Shown piece by piece: positions 60,806 through 64,000 of a stretch of DNA of 64,000 nucleotides (positions within the stretch are counted from its first letter, which is position 1; each line of letters begins with the position of its first letter). The notes beneath the pieces are model-generated. The model saw nothing but the letters and a program-made list of their open reading frames with translations, was not told the DNA's origin and searched no databases. The position numbers and the translations under genes are program-made. The stretch spans positions 32,618 through 96,617 of the forward strand of contig CAYGQE010000015.1 in the NCBI GenBank assembly GCA_964351995.1, in the 5' to 3' direction. Source of the DNA: SZUA-35 sp964351995. Lineage in GTDB: Bacteria > Actinomycetota > Acidimicrobiia > Acidimicrobiales > SZUA-35.

Positions 60806-61147
60806 TGTTTCGTCGAAACGTCTCACCGCCGTCTTGGTTGCTCTGAGGCGCCAAGAATCGGTGATCAGTTCGGTGGCTTCAGCGACATCGATCGTGTCGA
60901 GATTCGCCAACATCATGGCGTGCCCGTCGTAGTGGTCGATGGTGAAGAACTTGTCCGGTGACGTGTCGATCAGCATGGCTGCCTCTTCCACTGACTCCAC
61001 CCAGAGCACCAATGCCTCTGGGTCTTCTCTGACCCAACAGAACATCTTCGAACTCGTTCGCCACGAAGGGCGACCGCCGTACGAAGGCTTTTCGGTCGCT
61101 CCAGGCAGCGCCATCGCAGCCATTCGGATGTCTTCGATGGTGATCAT
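60779..61147 (-). CDS. MmcQ/YjbR-family DNA-binding-like protein
   Basis: A 122-residue single-domain protein of the MmcQ/YjbR fold (MAAMALPGATEKPSYGGRPSWRTSSKMFCWVREDPEALVLWV, IDHYDGHAMMLANLD, ITDSWRLRATKTAVRRFDE). The fold contains a putative DNA-binding surface but no activity is proven. It precedes hipBA on the same strand, and the third hip operator lies within its last codons, so its 3' end has a regulatory use. Confidence 0.8.
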   Translation of the reverse strand: MITIEDIRMAAMALPGATEKPSYGGRPSWRTSSKMFCWVREDPEALVLWVESVEEAAMLIDTSPDKFFTIDHYDGHAMMLANLDTIDVAEATELITDSWRLRATKTAVRRFDETRKILQADD

Positions 61148-61197
61148 CTCTGTTCCTCAAGGGGCACAATCGTGCGGTCTCAACTAGCTTCGCCGTC

Positions 61198-62040
61198 ATG
61201 GACATTGGCGTAGCGATCTTCCCTACAGATACCACGATGCAACCGATGGAGCTCGGCAAAGCTGCTGAGGAGCGAGGGTTCGAGTCGCTCTGGTTCCCCG
61301 AACACTCCCACATTCCGGTGAGCCGAGACACTCCCTGGGGCGGTCGGGCGGGTGCTCCTGATCTGCCTGACTACTACTGGCGTTCGCACGACCAATTTGT
61401 GGCGTTGGGTGCAGCGGCCGCGGTGACTTCGACGATCAAACTCGCCACCGGCATCACCCTCGTGGCTCAGCGCGATCCGATCTGGACCGCCAAGCAGGCA
61501 GCGACCGTCGATCATCTCTCGAACGGTCGGCTCCTCATGGGTGTGGGCTACGGCTGGAACAAAGAGGAGATGAACAACCACGGCACGAGCTACTTGGATC
61601 GCCGAGCCATTCTCCGCGAGAACGTGCTGGCCATGAAGTCGCTCTGGACTGACGACGAGGCCGAGTTCCATGGCGAGCATGTGGACTTCGACAAGAGCTG
61701 GTCCTGGCCCAAGCCGAAGCAGGCTGGCGGTCCGCCGATCATCCTGGGTGGAGCTGCTGGGCCGAAGACGGCGGCCGACATCGCCGAGTTCGCCGATGGT
61801 TGGATGCCGATCGGTGCCCGACATGCGATGCAGGGAGGTCTTGAGGAGATCGCCAAAGCCTGTGAGACGATCGGCCGAGATCCCGAGAGCATCGAGAAGA
61901 CGATCTTCTTTGCCAAGCCCTCGACGGAAGAACTCGAGTCGCTCGAAGCCCTGGGCGTCAGCCGGGCGGTGCTGGGGCTTCCCCAGGGCGACGAAGCCGA
62001 GGTCATGGCCGCCTTCGACGAATTCTCGAAGCTGCTCTAG
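61198..62040 (+). CDS. LLM-class F420-dependent oxidoreductase
   Basis: A 280-residue luciferase-like TIM-barrel oxidoreductase. MDIGVAIFPTD, ERGFESLWFPEHSHIPVSRDTPWGG, TGITLVAQRDPIWTAKQAATVDHLSNGRLLMGVGYGWNKEE and ILGGAAGPKTAADIAEFADGWMPIG fit the F420-type actinobacterial subfamily. Cofactor F420 rather than FMN is inferred from family. Substrate unknown. TAGCTT (61185-61190) lies 7 nt before the ATG. Confidence 0.87.
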   Translation: MDIGVAIFPTDTTMQPMELGKAAEERGFESLWFPEHSHIPVSRDTPWGGRAGAPDLPDYYWRSHDQFVALGAAAAVTSTIKLATGITLVAQRDPIWTAKQAATVDHLSNGRLLMGVGYGWNKEEMNNHGTSYLDRRAILRENVLAMKSLWTDDEAEFHGEHVDFDKSWSWPKPKQAGGPPIILGGAAGPKTAADIAEFADGWMPIGARHAMQGGLEEIAKACETIGRDPESIEKTIFFAKPSTEELESLEALGVSRAVLGLPQGDEAEVMAAFDEFSKLL

Positions 62041-62104
62041 AGCGAGTTGGAGGTGCACCTCCAACTCACAGTGAAATCACAAGTTGCTCGTCGAGACTGC
62101 GTCC

Positions 62105-62911
62105 ATGACTCAACGACCAAGCCGTATTGCATGGCGGATTGCCCTCCCCCTCTTCGCACTCGTCGGCGCGGCGACTGCCTGTGGTGTCTCATCGGAGAGC
62201 ATCGCTGCGCCCGTTACCGACGAGGTTGGGACCACCGTCGCTCATTCGGAGACGGCGGCCGCTCCAGACATCGGGTCAACCGACGAAGATCAAGTTTCGG
62301 CTGACACAACTCAAATCGCAGATCCTGAGGGAGCGGCGATCTACAGCATCGAGGTGTGGGCCGACAACTGGAGTGCGGTGTACGTGGACGGGGAACTGAT
62401 CGGCGAGGACTCCGTGCCGATCACCACCGAGCGATCATTCAACTCCGAGGTGTTCACCTTTGAGGCATCAGCACCCTTCACCCTCGCTATCGAGGCAAAG
62501 GACTTCAAAGAAACCGACTCCGGCATCGAATACATCGGGCTGAACAACCAACAAATGGGCGACGGCGGAATCATTGCTCAAATCACCGATCTCACAACCG
62601 GAGAGATTGTTGCTGTCACCGATTCGACCTGGACGGCGCTGGTGGTCCACCAAGCACCGCTCAACACCGAGTGCGAAAAAGATCTGGATCCGGATGCAAC
62701 GTGTGAGTTCTTGATCATCGAGACACCGGCGGATTGGGCTTCCGTCACCTTTGACGACAGCGGCTGGAGCGCTGCAACTGAGTGGAGCGAGGCAGACGTC
62801 GATCCAAAGGACGGCTACGACGAGATCGTCTGGGACTCACGTGCGCAACTCATCTGGGGTACCGATCTCGAAGTCGACAACACCGTTCTGCTCAGGACCA
62901 CAGTCTCATGA
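62105..62911 (+). CDS. Secreted lipoprotein, partner of the YHYH protein
   Basis: A 268-residue protein. Signal peptide with lipobox ATAC (Cys about residue 25), an acidic Thr/Ser linker, then beta-rich blocks (SIEVWADNWSAVYVDGELIGEDSVPITTERSFNSEVFTF, LAIEAKDFKE, VTFDDSGWSAATEWS) that resemble sugar- or carbohydrate-binding jelly-roll domains of eukaryote-like secreted proteins. I do not know a named family. The start at 62105 is used. Its stop overlaps the next start (ATGA), so the pair is likely co-translated. Confidence 0.7.
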   Translation: MTQRPSRIAWRIALPLFALVGAATACGVSSESIAAPVTDEVGTTVAHSETAAAPDIGSTDEDQVSADTTQIADPEGAAIYSIEVWADNWSAVYVDGELIGEDSVPITTERSFNSEVFTFEASAPFTLAIEAKDFKETDSGIEYIGLNNQQMGDGGIIAQITDLTTGEIVAVTDSTWTALVVHQAPLNTECEKDLDPDATCEFLIIETPADWASVTFDDSGWSAATEWSEADVDPKDGYDEIVWDSRAQLIWGTDLEVDNTVLLRTTVS

Positions 62912-63996
62912 GGCGCTCATCGGCGGCTCCTCGTGTCGGTCACCCTCACGAACACCCTCACGAACACCCTCACGAACACCCTCACACTGCCTCGCATCTC
63001 GATCGGCGGACCGTGCTGCGGTCGGGGGCCATCGGCATCGGGGCAGCACTCCTCGCTGCCTGCGGAGTGAGCGATTCGGGATCCTCCGATGCTGCAACGT
63101 CGGTGACCAGTGGCGAAACCACCACCACCGGGGTCACTGCGATCGACGGTGAGGCCGCCGGAACCGAGACTGCAGCCTCGTCGATCGCCGGATTCGATGC
63201 GTTCGCTGACTCGGTCTCGGCGTTCACCAACGGTGATCTGTGGATGATCGAATGCAACGGGATTCCTGCGCATCAGATGATGGTCGGCATCACGAGTTGG
63301 CAACAACAGGTTCCGGTGGCCCAGAACTACACCGGCAACAACGCCTGGCAGTTCCCGGTCACACCCGAAATCGCAGCGGAACCGATCTCCGCTCGTACCG
63401 GGCTGTTCCGTGGAGCGATCGCCCTCGCTGCGAACGGCATCCCGATTTTCAACGCACTCAACAACCGCGGCGATGACGCGTTCCTGGTCGGCGAACTCGA
63501 CGACTTCGGTGGACACTGCGGACGGGCGGACGACTACCACTACCACGCTGCACCTCTCCACTTGGAAGACACCGTTGGTACAGGCAACCCCATTGCCTAT
63601 GCGCTCGACGGGTTCGCGATCTACGGATCAACCGAACCTGACGGCAGCCCGCTCGATGAACTCGACGAGTACAACGGTCACGTCGGGGCTGACGGCGGCT
63701 ACCACTACCACGGCACCACCACCTACCCATACATCAACGGTGGTCTCGTCGGAGTCGTCCAAGCAGGAGATCAAGTCGAGCCACAACCAGTGACCCCCGC
63801 ATTCCGTCCCGCAGGCGAGCCGCTCGCCGGTGCGATCATCACTGCCTTCGAAGACCTTGGCGACAACTCATACCGACTCGAATACACCGTTGATGAGGCC
63901 CTCGGCGCTGTGAACTACGCCGTCACCGACACCACGGTGAGCTTCGAGTTCATCAGCCCAAGCGGCGACATATCCACCGAGACCTACACCCGCTGA
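62908..63996 (+). CDS. Tat-exported YHYH-domain lipoprotein with His-rich N-terminus
   Basis: A 362-residue protein. The first ~28 residues hold a His-rich HPHE repeat, then a twin-arginine signal (RRTVLR...IGAALLAAC) with a lipobox Cys. The mature part is the YHYH domain: DYHYHAAP and GGYHYHGTTTYPYINGG give many His for metal binding, with YALDGFAIYG. YHYH proteins are secreted and of unknown function. TatBC needed for its export is in this window. Starts by ATGA overlap with the preceding lipoprotein gene. Confidence 0.85.
   Translation: MRRSSAAPRVGHPHEHPHEHPHEHPHTASHLDRRTVLRSGAIGIGAALLAACGVSDSGSSDAATSVTSGETTTTGVTAIDGEAAGTETAASSIAGFDAFADSVSAFTNGDLWMIECNGIPAHQMMVGITSWQQQVPVAQNYTGNNAWQFPVTPEIAAEPISARTGLFRGAIALAANGIPIFNALNNRGDDAFLVGELDDFGGHCGRADDYHYHAAPLHLEDTVGTGNPIAYALDGFAIYGSTEPDGSPLDELDEYNGHVGADGGYHYHGTTTYPYINGGLVGVVQAGDQVEPQPVTPAFRPAGEPLAGAIITAFEDLGDNSYRLEYTVDEALGAVNYAVTDTTVSFEFISPSGDISTETYTR
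62941..62985 (+). repeat. 12-bp tandem coding repeat (HPHE units)
   Basis: CACCCTCACGAA is present three times in exact tandem (62941-62976), followed by a partial fourth copy. It encodes the HPHE repeat before the Tat signal. Such an exact repeat can change copy number by slippage. Confidence 0.9.
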
Positions 63997-64000
63997 GGCG

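Noticed and set aside
62941..62988. Short tandem repeat considered as a CRISPR remnant
   Set aside because: Units are 12 bp, contiguous with no spacers, and lie in frame inside a coding sequence.

Overview
This 64 kb window is high-GC, gene-dense DNA from an actinobacterium. It carries a complete Pup-proteasome locus whose Pup ends in GGQ and so needs Dop deamidation. It also has the gcvH-garA-ftsR-DUF151 gene string known from mycobacteria, a pafA-pafB-pafC ... tatB-tatC-helY order also matching mycobacteria, and an F420-type luciferase-like oxidoreductase. The lineage is probably class Acidimicrobiia (Ilumatobacter-like); that placement is inference from gene content and style. Many genes have a TANNNT hexamer 6-8 nt before the start codon and no Shine-Dalgarno, which points to widespread leaderless transcription.

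Layout. 0-5.3 kb: 5'-truncated SRAP protein, DUF2079 membrane protein, CDP-alcohol phosphatidyltransferase, GcvH, FHA/zinc-ribbon protein, MerR (FtsR-like), DUF151 nuclease-like protein. 5.3-15 kb: metabolic and signalling genes (two-lobe phosphotransferase, acyl-CoA synthetase, second MerR, class II aldolase, GGDEF cyclase, alpha/beta hydrolase, histidine phosphatase, oligopeptidase B). 15-26.3 kb: arc, dop, pup, then an AbiEi-DUF559 nuclease gene bracketed by inverted copies of a nested palindrome, dapD, another large palindrome, prcB, prcA, a frameshifted secreted protein, pafA, pafB, pafC. 26.3-35.9 kb: lepB, a minus-strand GDPD-barnase-barstar operon, tatB-tatC-helY, a lipid-kinase-like protein, and a tandem ThyX-like protein. 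36-43.6 kb: LysM-transglycosylase, acidic DUF4193-type protein, GNAT, Xer recombinase, wHTH-AAA ATPase. 43.7-49.7 kb: a HelD-type helicase split over two overlapping ORFs, DUF3048 lipoprotein, flavoprotein oxidoreductase, and a stand-alone GyrB-like TOPRIM protein. 49.7-56.8 kb: substrate-binding-like protein, sulfotransferase, membrane proteins, SelO, Pgi, DnaJ-domain protein. 56.8-61.1 kb: accessory cluster with vapBC, ECF sigma, APH-like kinase and hipBA with a phased operator array. 61.2-64 kb: LLM oxidoreductase and a lipoprotein/YHYH-protein pair.

How parts fit. Arc, PrcBA, Pup, Dop and PafA form a full pupylation-proteolysis pathway; PafB and PafC are the linked WYL regulators. TatBC matches a visible Tat substrate (the YHYH lipoprotein). 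Four toxin or nuclease-like modules are present: barnase/barstar, VapBC, HipBA and AbiEi-DUF559. The best candidates for something undescribed are the palindrome-bracketed DUF559 unit inside the proteasome locus, the split helicase, the orphan TOPRIM protein, the ThyX-like tandem with its signature divided between halves, and the 28-bp-phased hip operators.
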